A DNA stretch of 64,000 nucleotides from Cyclina sinensis (lineage: Eukaryota > Mollusca > Bivalvia > Venerida > Veneridae). Made by a program: the position numbers and the translations under genes. The first letter of the stretch is position 1, and the number at the start of each line of letters is the position of its first letter. The stretch spans positions 32,452,882 to 32,516,881 of the forward strand of contig JAAONU010000006.1 of the NCBI GenBank assembly GCA_012932295.1. The letters are read 5' to 3'. The notes beneath the pieces are model-generated. The model saw only the letters and a list, made by a program, of their open reading frames with translations, was not told the origin of the DNA and searched no databases. Positions 25,235-36,400 of the stretch are shown one piece after another.

Positions 25235-26670
25235 CAGCGACTAATAGGAAATTGGCAGTATAACAGTACGCAGTAGCAGTTGGCAGTAGAATTTAAATCA
25301 AACGTAAAGTTGGCAGCAGCAGTAACAGCAGTAGCAAAAGGCAAAACGTGAAGTTGGCAGTAGCAGTGACAGCAGTAGCAGAAAGCAAAACGTGGAGTTG
25401 GCAGTAACAGTAACAGCAGTAGCAGTAAAGAAAACGTGGTGTTGGCAGTAGCAGTGACAGCAGTAGCAGAAGGAAACTCTGAAAGTGTGCGAGAGTGTTT
25501 GAAACAGTCACAGACCGGTGCAATCGAACCGGGAGGGTTCCTAGACTTTTTAGATTGGCACTAAAATTTCCGAAAGTCTGCAAGAATGTCAGAAACAGTA
25601 GCAGACCGTAACAATGAACTCCAGAGATTCCCATACATTTTCTCGATTGGCACGGCACATGAATTCCTGAAAGTCTGCGAGAGGGTCAGAACCAGTCGCA
25701 GACTGGTAAAATTGACCCGGGAGGTTTGCTAGACCTCAAAAATTACATTTTCTGGAGAGTCCCTAGACCTTAAATATAACGTTTTCCAGAATGGCACCAA
25801 AATTCTGAAAGTCTGCGAGAGTGTCAGAAACAGTTAAATTGACTCGGGAATGTCCATAGACATCAAAAATGACATTTTCTCGATTGGCACCAAAATTCCT
25901 GAAAGTCTGCGAGAGATTCAGAATCAGTCGCAGGCCGATTAAATCGACTCGGGAGGGGTCTCTAGACATCAAAAATGACATTTTCTTGATTGGCACCAAA
26001 ATTCCTGAAAGTCTGCGAGAGATTCAGAAACAGTCGCAGACCGGTTAAATCGATCCGGGAGGTCTCTTAACATCAAAATGACAATTTTCCGTTTGGCACC
26101 AAAATTCATAAAAAAAAGACAGCAAGAGTCTCAGAAACAGTCGCAGACCTACGCAATAGACTCAGGAAGGTCTGCCAACTTCACGTTTTGCCTACTGCTA
26201 CTGCTGTTACTGCTACTGCCAGCTTCACGTTTCCCTACTGTTACTGCTACTGCCAGCTTCACGTTTTCTTAGCTGCTACTACTGTTACTGCTACTGCAAA
26301 CTTCACGTTTTGTTTACTGCTACTGCTGTTACTGCTACTGCCAGCTTCACGTTTTCTTTACTGCTACTGCCAACTTCAAGTTTTGCCTACTGTTACTGCT
26401 GCTACTGCTACTGCCAGCTTCACATAATGTGAATGTCATTTTCTTTACTGCTACTGCTGTTACTGCTACTGCCAACTTCACGTTTTGTCTACTGCTACTG
26501 CCGTTACTGCTACTGCCAGCTTCACGTTTTCTTTACTGCTACTGCTGTTACTGCTACTGCCAGCTTCATGTTTTGCTTACTGCCACTGCTGTTACTACTT
26601 CTGCCAGCTTAACCTTTTCTTTACTGCTACTGCTGTTACTGCTTCTGGTCAGCGTGGTTTATGCGTCTAA
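25235..26670. repeat. Fold-back repeat: GCAGTAGCAGTAACAG arms around about 120-bp tandem units
   Basis: The left arm (about 25250-25475) repeats a 40-45-bp unit containing AGTTGGCAGTAGCAGTAACA and CAAAACGTG. The right arm (about 26175-26650) carries the same unit in reverse complement (TACTGCTACTGCCAGCTTCA, CGTTTT). The centre has about six units of 110-130 bp with GAAAGTCTGCGAGAG, AGAAACAGTCGCAGACCGGT, GACATTTTCTCGATTGGCAC and CAAAATTCC. Long Leu/Ala/Thr-rich open frames in the arms are a by-product of the triplet-like repeat. The second copy is at 56.5-57.8 kb. Confidence 0.75.
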
Positions 26671-27496
26671 TGCAACTTCCCTCCAATAGTATTAGAGTTT
26701 TGCTCCGGAATAAAAATCAATAAAGGGAAATGTTTACAAATATAAGTAATATAAGAACAAAATTGTCGATGTATTTAAAAATCCTGCACTGCCTGGAGAA
26801 GAAATGGCCCTAGCAAGCAAATCCGTTTACATCTTTTACTTTTAAGTTTTAAGCTGTCACTGTGACCGTGACCTTTGAACTAAAAATCTTGGCCTTGCAT
26901 CAATGTGTACAAAAGTGCAAATGTATTTAGAAATCCTGCAGAAGAAGTTATGGTTCGGACTAGCAAATACATACGCGTACACACATACATGTACATTCAC
27001 CGAAATGAGGTGAAGTGGATTGATTTCAGCGACTTTATCCACTGGTTAACGAACTAAGACATTCAACTATTGAAGGTCACAAGTACAAATATAGTCGAAT
27101 ACTATTTTTATAAAGCGAAGTACAATACAAAACCATGTTTAACCGCCATCTATGTCAGTGTGTTTCTGTCGAATGTCCTAGTGCATATTTCCCTGTCCTT
27201 GCATATTTTGTAATGTTATGTAACACGTCATGTCAACATGCGTGCTTTCAGGACGCCCTTAATTGATCGACCGACTTAACGGCGTCCAAATAGGTTAAAT
27301 GTATGAAAAAATCTAGCTGACTAAATAAAACAAGTTATGTGTATTCATATCAGACGATCTTTATGCAGTTAAGGTTACTCGGTTGCATAGATACACCACT
27401 ATTTATTATGTGCTAACGTATGAACCTTGTTTTTGCCTTAATTATACTGTAAACAAGTTTAGATATTTCCGTCCTATATGTAATATCACACCGGCC

Positions 27497-27500
27497 TTAA
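27497..27500. other. Empty TTAA site for the family B element
   Basis: GGCCTTAAGGCTCAGG here equals the flanks of the 440-bp element at 58891-59330 with one TTAA and no insert, so this copy of block R preserves the pre-insertion state. Confidence 0.8.
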
Positions 27501-28041
27501 GGCTCAGGTGACATATCTAGAACAGTAATATATATATATGTACATTTTTTTTCACTATCCTTATTGTGACTCTGCATTTCTTAAAGTAACATTAGAGGGA
27601 GGTATGTCTCTAAACCCAAATGACTATTTCTGCATATGGCAATATAATATCTTAAGATTTTGGAATTATTACCATTCAGCCATTCATCTGAAACGAAATC
27701 TACTAAAATGATGTAAATCAGTGTAGACTTCCTACATTATTAAAACATTTACTTAAATGAAAATATGATTTTGCATGAACAAATGACCTTTTCTTTATTT
27801 TATTTGCTATTATTTTATTAAGACTTAATACTGACAACGTGGTAACGTTCAAACTAAAGTAAATGTGACTTACTGAATGATCAGAAAACAGGTTCATGTT
27901 CTTGGGCGCTATTTTCATTTTTTATCATTTGTTCGTCCATTAAATCTTAAAAATGAAATGAAAAAAACAACAACCACAAATTGTCCACTGTAAGTTTTGC
28001 TTGTGTTACTTGAACTAATGAAACGCCACTGATGGCTTATC

Positions 28042-28297
28042 TTAAAGCGACTGACTCACAGATGATGAAAAAAAATGTTTATACATCTGGAAATTCTAGT
28101 TGTAATTGTGAAGAACAAACTAAGTTACAGACTCATTTTTTGTTACAGAAAAACATCAAAATATAAAGTTTTATACACTTTTATCGGTAAAAAATTTACC
28201 CCGTTAGTTACAGAGTTGATATTTTAGTTATAGAATCGAGATAATTAGTCTCTGTGGCTCATTGGTGTAGATCGCCGCTCTATATTGTACTACGGAA
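28042..28297 (+). mobile_element. Family A TTAA element, truncated copy 2
   Basis: It begins TTAAAGCGACTGACTCACAG with the same left flank (GGCTTATC) as copies 3 and 4, so it is the same ancestral insertion carried along by duplication. The box A-like part remains (GTGGCTCATTGGTGTAGATC), but homology breaks off near TACTACGGA. Box B and the right end are lost. Confidence 0.7.
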
Positions 28298-28339
28298 ATT
28301 CTACAGGGTCCGATGCATATTCGTAGCATCGTGAATGGA

Positions 28340-30355
28340 CTATATATATATAAATTCTTCTTAGACTTTATACTCTTCAATTATATGTTCCTGAAAAATC
28401 ATTTCTGGTGATATTGATGAAAAATTCATCTAAATGAATTCAGTCTTTCTTTATACCCCCACAACGAAGATTGGGGGGTATATACATGTAGGAGTCAACC
28501 GGTGGTTGGCCGGTCCGTCGGTCGGTCGGTCGGTCCGTTGCAATTTCCTTGTCCGGTGTAAAACTTCAAAACTAATGGTTGGAATTCAATGCAACTACAT
28601 ACAATGATCAAGCACAATGAGAGGAAGTGCAATGTTTAAGAATAATAACTCCATCTTTACTATTTGCAGAGTTATTACCCTTTATTGGTCTTCCTTGTTC
28701 GGAAAATAACTTGAAAACTACTGGATGAATTTCAGTGCAACTTCATACAATGGTCAAGGACAATGACAGGAAGTGCAATATACAAGCGCTATACCTTTAT
28801 CTTAACGTTTTGCACAGTAATTGCCCTTTGTTTGTTTTCCTTGTCGGAAGCATAAATTGAAAACTACTGGTTGGAATTCAGTGCAACTTCATAAAATGGT
28901 CAAGCACAATAAAAGGAAGTGCAGAGTTTTAGAATCATAACTCCATCTTCAATATTCGCAGAGTTGTTGCCCTTTATTGGTTTTCCTTGTCCGAAGCATA
29001 ACTTGAAAACTAATGGCTGGAATTCAATGCAACTTCATACAATGATCAAGCACAATGATAGGAAGTGCAGCCCTTTATTGGTTTTCCTTGTCCGAAGCAT
29101 AACTTGAAAACTACTGGTTGGAATTCAATGCGACTTCATGCAATGGTCAAGCACAATGATGTGCATTGTAAAAGAGCTATATCTCCATCTTCAATATTTG
29201 CAGAGTTATTGCGCTTTGTTGGTTTTCCAAAGCATAACTTGAAAACTACTGGTTGGAATTCAATGCAACTTCATACAGTGGTCAAGCCCAACAAGTGGAT
29301 GTGCATTATACAAGAGCTTTAACTCTATCTTTACTTTTTGCACAGTAATTGCCCTTTGTTGGATATCCTTGTCCGGAGCATAACTTGAAAACTACTGGTT
29401 GGAATGCATTGCAACTTCACACAATGGTCAAGCAGAACAAAATGAAGTGCACTGTACAAGAGCTATAACTCTATCTTCAGTATTTGCAGAGATATTGGCA
29501 TTTGTTTCCTTTGTCTGAAGCATAACTTGAAAACTGCTGGTTGGAATTCAGTGCAACTTCATACAGTGATCAAGCACAATGAGAGGAAGTGCAATGTACA
29601 AGAGCTATACCTCTATCTTCACTATTTGCACACTTATTGCCCCTTGTTGGATTTCCTTGTCCAAAGCATAACTTGAAAACTACTGGTTGGAATTCAGTGC
29701 AACTTCATACAATTGTCAAGCACAATGACAGGGAATGCTATGTACAAGAACCACAACTATCTTTAATTGCCCACAACCATAACTCTATTTCAATTCTTTT
29801 ACAAAGTATTCTGTTACTTATAACTTCCTAAGCTCCGAAGCAGTCTTGCGGGGGTATTAATCTCATTTACTGATAGCTCTAGTTTTCTTTTTTCTTTTCA
29901 TGGGGGGTGATAATACCATATAAGGTATATGTTTGATCTAGAACAATTTAAGAGTATTCTTCTGGCAAGCTTACGCAGTTTTAATCTCACCTTCGAAATA
30001 CTTCTAAGACTTTATACTCATTGTTTGTTCCTTCTCTTCAATAATATGTTCCTGAAAAATCATTTCTGGTGATATTAATTAAAAATTCATCTTATATGAA
30101 TTCAGTCTTCTTTTTTTCTTTTTTTTTTCTTTTCATGGGTGGGGTGATATTACCATATTAGGTATATCTGTGATTTAGAACAGTTTAAGAGTATTTTTCA
30201 GGCAAGCTTACGCAGTTTTAATCTTACCTTCGAAATACTTCGAAAATATAAGAAAGAATACTTCTAAACATTTGTAACTCTTCGAAATTTCAACATGTAA
30301 AAAAGAAGATTCAATTATAGTCTCATTGTTCATTGCGGATAAAACTTAAGACGAA
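28340..30355 (+). repeat. Repeat unit shared with the methyltransferase arms, in two copies
   Basis: AAATTCTTCTTAGACTTTAT, TATGTTCCTGAAAAATCATT and GGTGATATTACCATATTAGG mark a unit of about 350 bp found at 28.34-29.99 kb (split by the next feature), at 30.0-30.35 kb, at 35.33-35.69 kb and inverted at 52.9-53.3 kb. The two tandem copies here have no counterpart in tandem within the arms. Confidence 0.65.
28450..29885 (+). mobile_element. Non-autonomous element with about 147-bp tandem units (ATACCCCC ends)
   Basis: It begins ATACCCCCACAACGAAGATT followed by GGGGGGTATA, a hairpin, then a GGTC/GGTCC run. About nine units of roughly 147 bp follow, with CATAACTTGAAAACTACTGG, TGGAATTCAGTGCAACTTCA, GTCAAGCACAATGA, GGAAGTGCAATGTACAAGAG and TTGCCCTTTGTTGG. 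It ends CTTGCGGGGGTATTAATCTC, TGATAGCTCTAGTT. It splits a repeat unit whose uninterrupted form is seen near 30105 and 35455. It has no real coding capacity. Confidence 0.75.
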
Positions 30356-30464
30356 AAAGTAGTAAAGTAGTGTTTTTTGTTGTCTCATTTTTTCTTATTA
30401 TGTACCACACTGAAATTATATACTTTTATACATTGTAAGTTTGAGAAATGAATGAAAGTAAAAT

Positions 30465-30790
30465 AATTTGAACTCAAACCAAAGAGTTAAGCCTATATAT
30501 TGGTTGTGACATAATCTTTATTACTGATTTCTATCAGGTGATGAGCCATCTTGACAAGCCAGGGAGCGACCATTTCCAAAAATAATTTGAACTCGACCAA
30601 AGAGTTAAGCTAATATATTGGTTGTAACATAATCTTTATTTCTGATTTCTATCAGGTGATGAGCCATCTTGACAAGCCAGGGAGCGACAATTTCAAAAAT
30701 AATTTGAACTCAACCAAAGAGTTAAGCTTATATATTGGTTGTAACATAATCTTTATTACTGATTTCTATCAGGTGATGAACCATCTTGAC
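30465..30790 (+). repeat. Tandem triplication of the methyltransferase intron/exon 3 junction
   Basis: A unit of about 118 bp spanning the intron end (CTGATTTCTATCAG) and the first bases of exon 3 (GTGATGAGCCATCTTGAC) occurs three times. Acceptor-to-exon borders fall at 30538, 30656 and 30773. Only the third runs on into the rest of exon 3. In the other copies (37609, 51005) the junction is single. Confidence 0.8.
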
Positions 30791-31247
30791 AAGCCAGGAA
30801 GTGACCATTTCCCAACATGTATAGAGACCCTTAGAGAGGCTAAAAGAACACTGAAGGCCGGAGGTGTTATTGTAATTTCTACAATGCTTAAGTCGAGTGC
30901 AGCAAACAATTATTGGCCTGTACATGTTGTGAAAAGTCTTTACGATAAAGGGATTCGAAATTTACCATCTTTGGAACAGTTTGAAGAAATGTTCAATGCA
31001 GCGGGGATCTCATGCAAGCAAAATTTAAGTATACTAGGGTCTGACATATTTCCAACTTATTACACAAATCCTGAAAGCTATCTGAATACTTTTTTGTACC
31101 ATGCAGAGGCTACAGAATCAGTGTTTAACTGCATTTCAGGCATTGAGAGAGTTGAAACAAAATGGAGAACTCGAGAGTTTTATTAAAGAGCATGATAAAG
31201 CAAAAGAATCAGGTTTGATAACACTGTTTGTGTGCACGGCAGAGTAG
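30773..31247 (+). pseudogene. Methyltransferase exon 3, frameshifted orphan copy
   Basis: It is equivalent to exon 3 of the intact copies (477 nt) but is 475 nt long. Near 31120, GAATCAG is followed by TGTTTAACTG where the intact copies have AGCGTTTAACTG, a net loss of two bases. The reading frame then departs and stops early. Before the shift it keeps the C-terminal half of the Rossmann-type domain (HFPTCIETLREAKRTLKAGG, VIVISTMLKS). No exon 1 or 2 is found upstream within 24-30 kb. The 3' flank, including an AATAAA around 31746, matches that of the intact genes. Confidence 0.85.
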
Positions 31248-32551
31248 ACAACGATATAAATATCTAAGAAAATAGTAAGGGAATTTTATTTTGGCAAAGG
31301 CTTAACGTCATCGCAGAATTAACTTCGTTACATCTGTTAAAAAGGACAGAAAAGTGATGCAAAAGTCATCAACCGATATAAAAACAACCCTTTTTTTCCC
31401 GAAGCCTCAGTGTTTGAGAATCAACCAAACACGAACAGATTAATTGATGAATACATCGGCATTAAAAGGAGATAATGATGAAATACGTTTATTTTGATAT
31501 AGTCTAACTGCAAACATGTTTTCTTTTCTGTTCTGACTGAAAAGTAACACCTCCTGACACTAAACCGTTAAGGTATTTGCCAATATTCAGACAGAGATTG
31601 CATTTTCATTTTTGTTATAATTTGTACCTGTTTATTCGTTTAATTTTATTATATTTCACCCGCCTGTACACAGAACTTAGCTATTGATATGGCATTGTTG
31701 TGTTCATTGTTTTAATATTATGTACATAAAGAGCCCTGAAAAAACAATAAACTCACATTTCAATTAACTACTTCATACTAAAAGAACTTTACTTCTGTAC
31801 TTAAAATATTTATTCCGTCAACATTTTCATGTGAAGGCGTTTTGAATTGATTTTGATCTTACTACGGTTATAGGGAATTCGATTGAACTTAAACTATATA
31901 TTAGAAATAATTAACGTCAATTTTAATCCGTACCGTTTCAATTACTGCCTGTAAGACAAAAACAATACAGTTGTTTTAAGTTACCTCAGAATATTCGTTA
32001 TGCTTCTACAAATTTAAATCTGCCATAGATTAGATTTTACTAAGCTAGAATAACACTGGACTTACTAATAAAAAAGTGACATTGAGATGCTCTGTCTAGA
32101 TGTTTGACTCCTAGAGAATGCACATGTAGCAATGTTGACATGAGTGAACCTCTTAAGTGTAGGCCTTGCCAAAAATGAAAAAAGGCGTGCAGAAGTAAAG
32201 GTAGCACAGTACCAAGTCCCTAATCAAAGCACTGAAGATGCCACTACTGAGTCAGGAAAATGAAATACAGACTTTAGCACAGCTACGGTCCGTATACGCT
32301 CCCCAGGCAGCTATGTGAATACCCTACCGTTACTTCACACCGCTGCTTTAATAAGAGTAAATTTATGATATTGACCTTTACAATGAACTTTTAAACAACC
32401 AATGAAAGTGCACCAAAATCCCCGAAACCGAAAAATCTTGAAACCATTTTTCATTGGTTTAAACGATCATGTGATTCCAAAAATAATAAATAGACCGTTT
32501 TTTTCTGACAATGTTGTAAACACATTTCAAGTACTCGTTTGTGTTAGCATC

Positions 32552-32655
32552 TTAAAGGGGCTGTACTCCAAATTTCATATAAAATTTATTACATAAATTA
32601 AATGTCTAGATGCTTTAAGATTATAATAACATGATATTTTACTTGTCTCAGTTGT
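32552..32655 (+). mobile_element. Family B TTAA element, left-end fragment
   Basis: TTAAAGGGGCTGTACTCCA followed by about 85 bp matching the left end of the full element at 58891, then a break in homology. The right end is missing. Confidence 0.65.
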
Positions 32656-33134
32656 TATTTTGTCTAATCCTACGTAAAACTTGATCACGGCCCTAATTTC
32701 AACGTCACCTGTTGACGTTAATTGCTTTCTTGTGTCGGTATCAACAGTTTTGTTTTCTTTGTTGTTTTTCAATAACGGAAGTAGCTACGAACGTCAAATT
32801 TTTAGGAAATGTTGCCACGTTAATATTATAACGGGATACAGTTTGACATTATTGAACATCAATTTAATCAACGTTGGCAGTCGTGTATGACAGACTAGTG
32901 CGTTTCAAAACGTCCATTAAATTTGGCGTGCCCCGGGTTAAGAGCAATGTGTTGCTATAGAAACAGATCCTGGATATATTTGCTGTAATTTTATTTCAAA
33001 TCATTCATATATGTATCAAATTAAGTTTAGGGCAAATTTTATTAATTATTACTGAACATAGATCGAATAATGATAACAGTCTACGAACTTCCCGAACAGC
33101 CCACGTATTTGTAATGTTAGCTGTTTATGTATGG

Positions 33135-33244
33135 AGGTGAATATCCGCAAAAAGTACAGTACTGTATATGCATAATGATTGCATTCTTATTTGTAAATGT
33201 GGGCTGGTAATGTATATGCATATACTTTTTGCGGATATTCACCT
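33135..33244. promoter_or_regulatory. 22-bp inverted repeat upstream of methyltransferase copy 1
   Basis: AGGTGAATATCCGCAAAAAG continues to TA at 33135-33156 and is repeated in perfect reverse complement at 33223-33244, 165-275 bp upstream of the ATG. The spacer contains two GTATATGCATA motifs. A slightly decayed version lies at the equivalent place in the right arm (about 55344-55446). A CCAAT box stands at 33286-33290. A cruciform or paired binding site is possible; no function is known to me. Confidence 0.5.
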
Positions 33245-33408
33245 CAATATTTTTATGAACCGGTGTCGATGTAGATATGAGCCAGCCAATAAAAAGACAA
33301 TGCAGCGCTTCTAGTTCACTATTTCACTCCGATAAGTTCATTGTTTAGTATTTGTTTCAATAGACATAATACTGTACAAACGAAAACGTGATTGTTAAGA
33401 AAGGCATC

Positions 33409-36400
33409 ATGAGTAAGTTTGTTGACTATGAGCTCTATAATGAAGAATATGACAAAAACAAATCGGCAGCTGGATCTGATGTTATTTGCGCTCTGATGCA
33501 ATTTTATTGTCGGAAACTATTAAAGGTAGGTAGCTAGTTTTGCTTATTTGTCCAAATGCTGGCGTTACTTCTATGTAAATCTTTTACATTGAATGTGTTC
33601 CTGCCATAGCTATCGGTACGTATAAATGTAAACAAAAAATTAAAGTTATTCATATTTTCTTAATGAGATATTTATCGTCAATAATGAAATAAAAATGATT
33701 TGATATGCGCAACAAAGTAAGACTTGTTTTACCATTTTGGGAGAAATATATAAGTAATTGAATGCAGTTTTCTTTTGCTAATACTTACATACATGCACTA
33801 GAAAAATACAGACCACAAGTGATGCTAGTCAGTGCATTATAGACCTGCATATGTCATTGGCTGAATTTGAAATATATATTTTATGTGATCAATATCCAGT
33901 TGTGGAGACAAAGAAAATGCATTTTGTTTGATTCAAAATGTTTCACATTTTCGATAAACCAAATAAAGTTTCGTCTTACCGGATAGAGAACTTGTATTTT
34001 TCAAATCGTAAAATATTAAACTAGACACCTCACAAAAACCTCAATGAACACGCCCTTGTCAATTTAATAGCAATGACTAAAGGATTATTAATTAAACCAC
34101 AAAAATACTGGTATTGTTTATTTCCGTTTGTAGGAAACTTGCGCGTTGAAAGTTATTGTTGGAAAAAATAGTTCTGTTTTATATTAACAACTTCAAAGCA
34201 TTATGATTTGTTTGAAGGACTTACACGTGCTGGATGCTGGATGTGGGACTGGAAGTCACACAAAAGCTCTTATAGAATACGGTATCGGACACATTACATT
34301 GCTGGATGCGTCGCCTCAATTGCTAGAAATTGCCAAAGTGAAACTGGATAATGGTTTAGCCGATAGAAATGTACATGAAATCGTACAAGCCATCATGCCA
34401 CCATTACCTTTTGGTAATGGAAGCTTTGATGCTGTTATGTTTAATCTGGTAAATATCTTTTATAGTATATACTCACAATATATTTAGTTTTAATGGTATA
34501 CAATCAATAATTAACAAATGATAGGTATATTTTTTTTCATTGAGACACCGAAACACAACGATGTCGCAGAGAACATTATACAACTCCATCATAATGCATC
34601 TGGTGTATTAATATTTTCACTTGTCTGCAATAAAACAGTGTAGTCTGTCCCGTTCATGTTCAACAGGAGACAACTCTAGGGAATAAGCTGGTTGCCCTGA
34701 CGTTATTACTTTAAACGCAGGCTGTGTAAGATTGAGAGTTGTCTTTTTGGAGTATGATAACGATAGTTGAGGGCAGCAATCTTTCTTGATTACAACGAAT
34801 TCAATCATTTCTACGATCTTAGAAAAACCAAAATTCATTACTTAACGGAATCGTTTTCCAACCTCCTTCCAAAGTTGACGTTACTGTCGACGTTAAGACA
34901 TCAAATGCTATCCAAGATTAGTTCGTCATGGTATTTAACCATGTTCGGAAATCCTTTGCACAATATGTTTGCGCTGAATATGTTGTCTGCAGAACCAGAA
35001 GCTCTGTCAAATGTGGTCGTGACTGGCAAGAATCAGTTATAATAATTGTGATGTCTTGATATATTGGTTTTGTGCTTGAGTTGTAACTGGAAGCCTGCCA
35101 AAATAAAATTTATCATCAGCTGAACCAGAACCGAGCAGGCTGAACTGATGATGCAACTGGCACAACAACAATACGTTCAGCGAATTAATTATATGCACCA
35201 GCTTATAGAATTTCGATCGTCTGACATCTATAATTCTGACAATCGCGTCAAGATGTTTAACATCGAATGTCAATGTGTTTTTCATTTCACTATACACAAA
35301 GCGATAGATCCTTTTCTGTATATGTAAAAGACAATTATATATATAATTCTTCCAAGACTTTATACTCATTGTTTCCTTCTCTTCAATAATATGTTCCTGA
35401 AAAATCATTTCTGGTGATATTAATTAAAAATTTATCTAATATGAATTCAGTCTTTTTTTCTGTTTTTTCTTTTCATGGGTGGGGTGATATTACCATATTA
35501 GGTATATCTGTGATTTAAAACAGTTTAAGAGTATTTTTCAGGCAAGCTTACGCAGTTTTAAACTCACATTCGAAACACTTCGAAAATAAAAGAAAGAATA
35601 CTTCTAAACATTTGTAACTCTTCGAAATTTCAACATGTACAAGAAGATTCAATAATAGTCTCATTGTTCATTGCGGATAAAACTTAAGACAAAAATGTTG
35701 CATGCACTTAATCAGATTCCCTTTCTTCAAATGGAAATGCATTTTTTGGGTCATAGTAGTAAAGTAGCGGTTTTTTGTCGAGCCAGCTTGCGGTGAGGTC
35801 GACTTAGTCGCAACTTTTGGCGTATGGTTATGTGCGTCCGTCCGAATTTGTCCGCTCTATATCTCGCTCATTCTGTGAAGGATTACAAAATAATTTGGTA
35901 TAAATGTGCACACAAAACCCCAGGTCCGCCGCTCAAAGGTCAAGGTCACACTGGGAGGGGGGGGGGGCTCAGCGCAAATCCGTGACCGGAGCGTAACTTC
36001 TACATCCATGGAGGGATTTAAATATAACTTGGGACAAATATTCTCCATAGTGAGGCGGAGTGTCGTGCGAAAAATTCAGGTGTCTGTGGCAAAAGTCAAG
36101 GTCAAACTTAGGGGTCAAAAGTCAAATAACAAAATAAAACATTCATTTGTGAGTTTAACTTCTATATACATGGATCGATTTTAATATAACTTAGCACAAA
36201 TGTTCCCCATGTTGAGTTGAGTTGTCTCGCGCAAAATGAGGGTCAAGGTCACAAGAGGTAAAAGCTCAAATAAAAATGTAAATTTTTTTTGTTGGCGCCG
36301 TATCTTGCATATGCTTTGAAGTATTATGCTTAGTGGTCAGAGGATTTGAACAATTGAAGTGTCTGTTGCAAAGGTAAAGGTCACGTTTAGGGGACAAAGG

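Larger units (their letters stand above)
24416..28300 (+). repeat. Segmental duplication block R, left copy
   Basis: This block is collinear with about 56029-61395 in the same orientation. It starts at GCGACATACCCAAATCTC, includes the fold-back element at 25.1-26.7 kb, and runs to the truncated family A element. Its downstream part (from about 27540) is also shared with 40.56-41.3 kb. Differences between copies are insertions in the right copy (440 bp at 58.9 kb, 1,258 bp at 59.7 kb) and deletions. It contains no gene. Confidence 0.8.

Noticed and set aside
25293..25658. Leu-rich open frames in the GCAGTAGCAG arrays (also 26188-26689 and 56491-57789)
   Set aside because: They exist only because the repeat unit is near a multiple of three and lacks stops; several frames and both strands are open together and no start or domain is shared.
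34767..35042. 91-codon plus frame in methyltransferase intron 2
   Set aside because: No recognisable domain, not kept open in the right arm as a matching track entry, and overlaps the antisense frame; left as repeat sequence.
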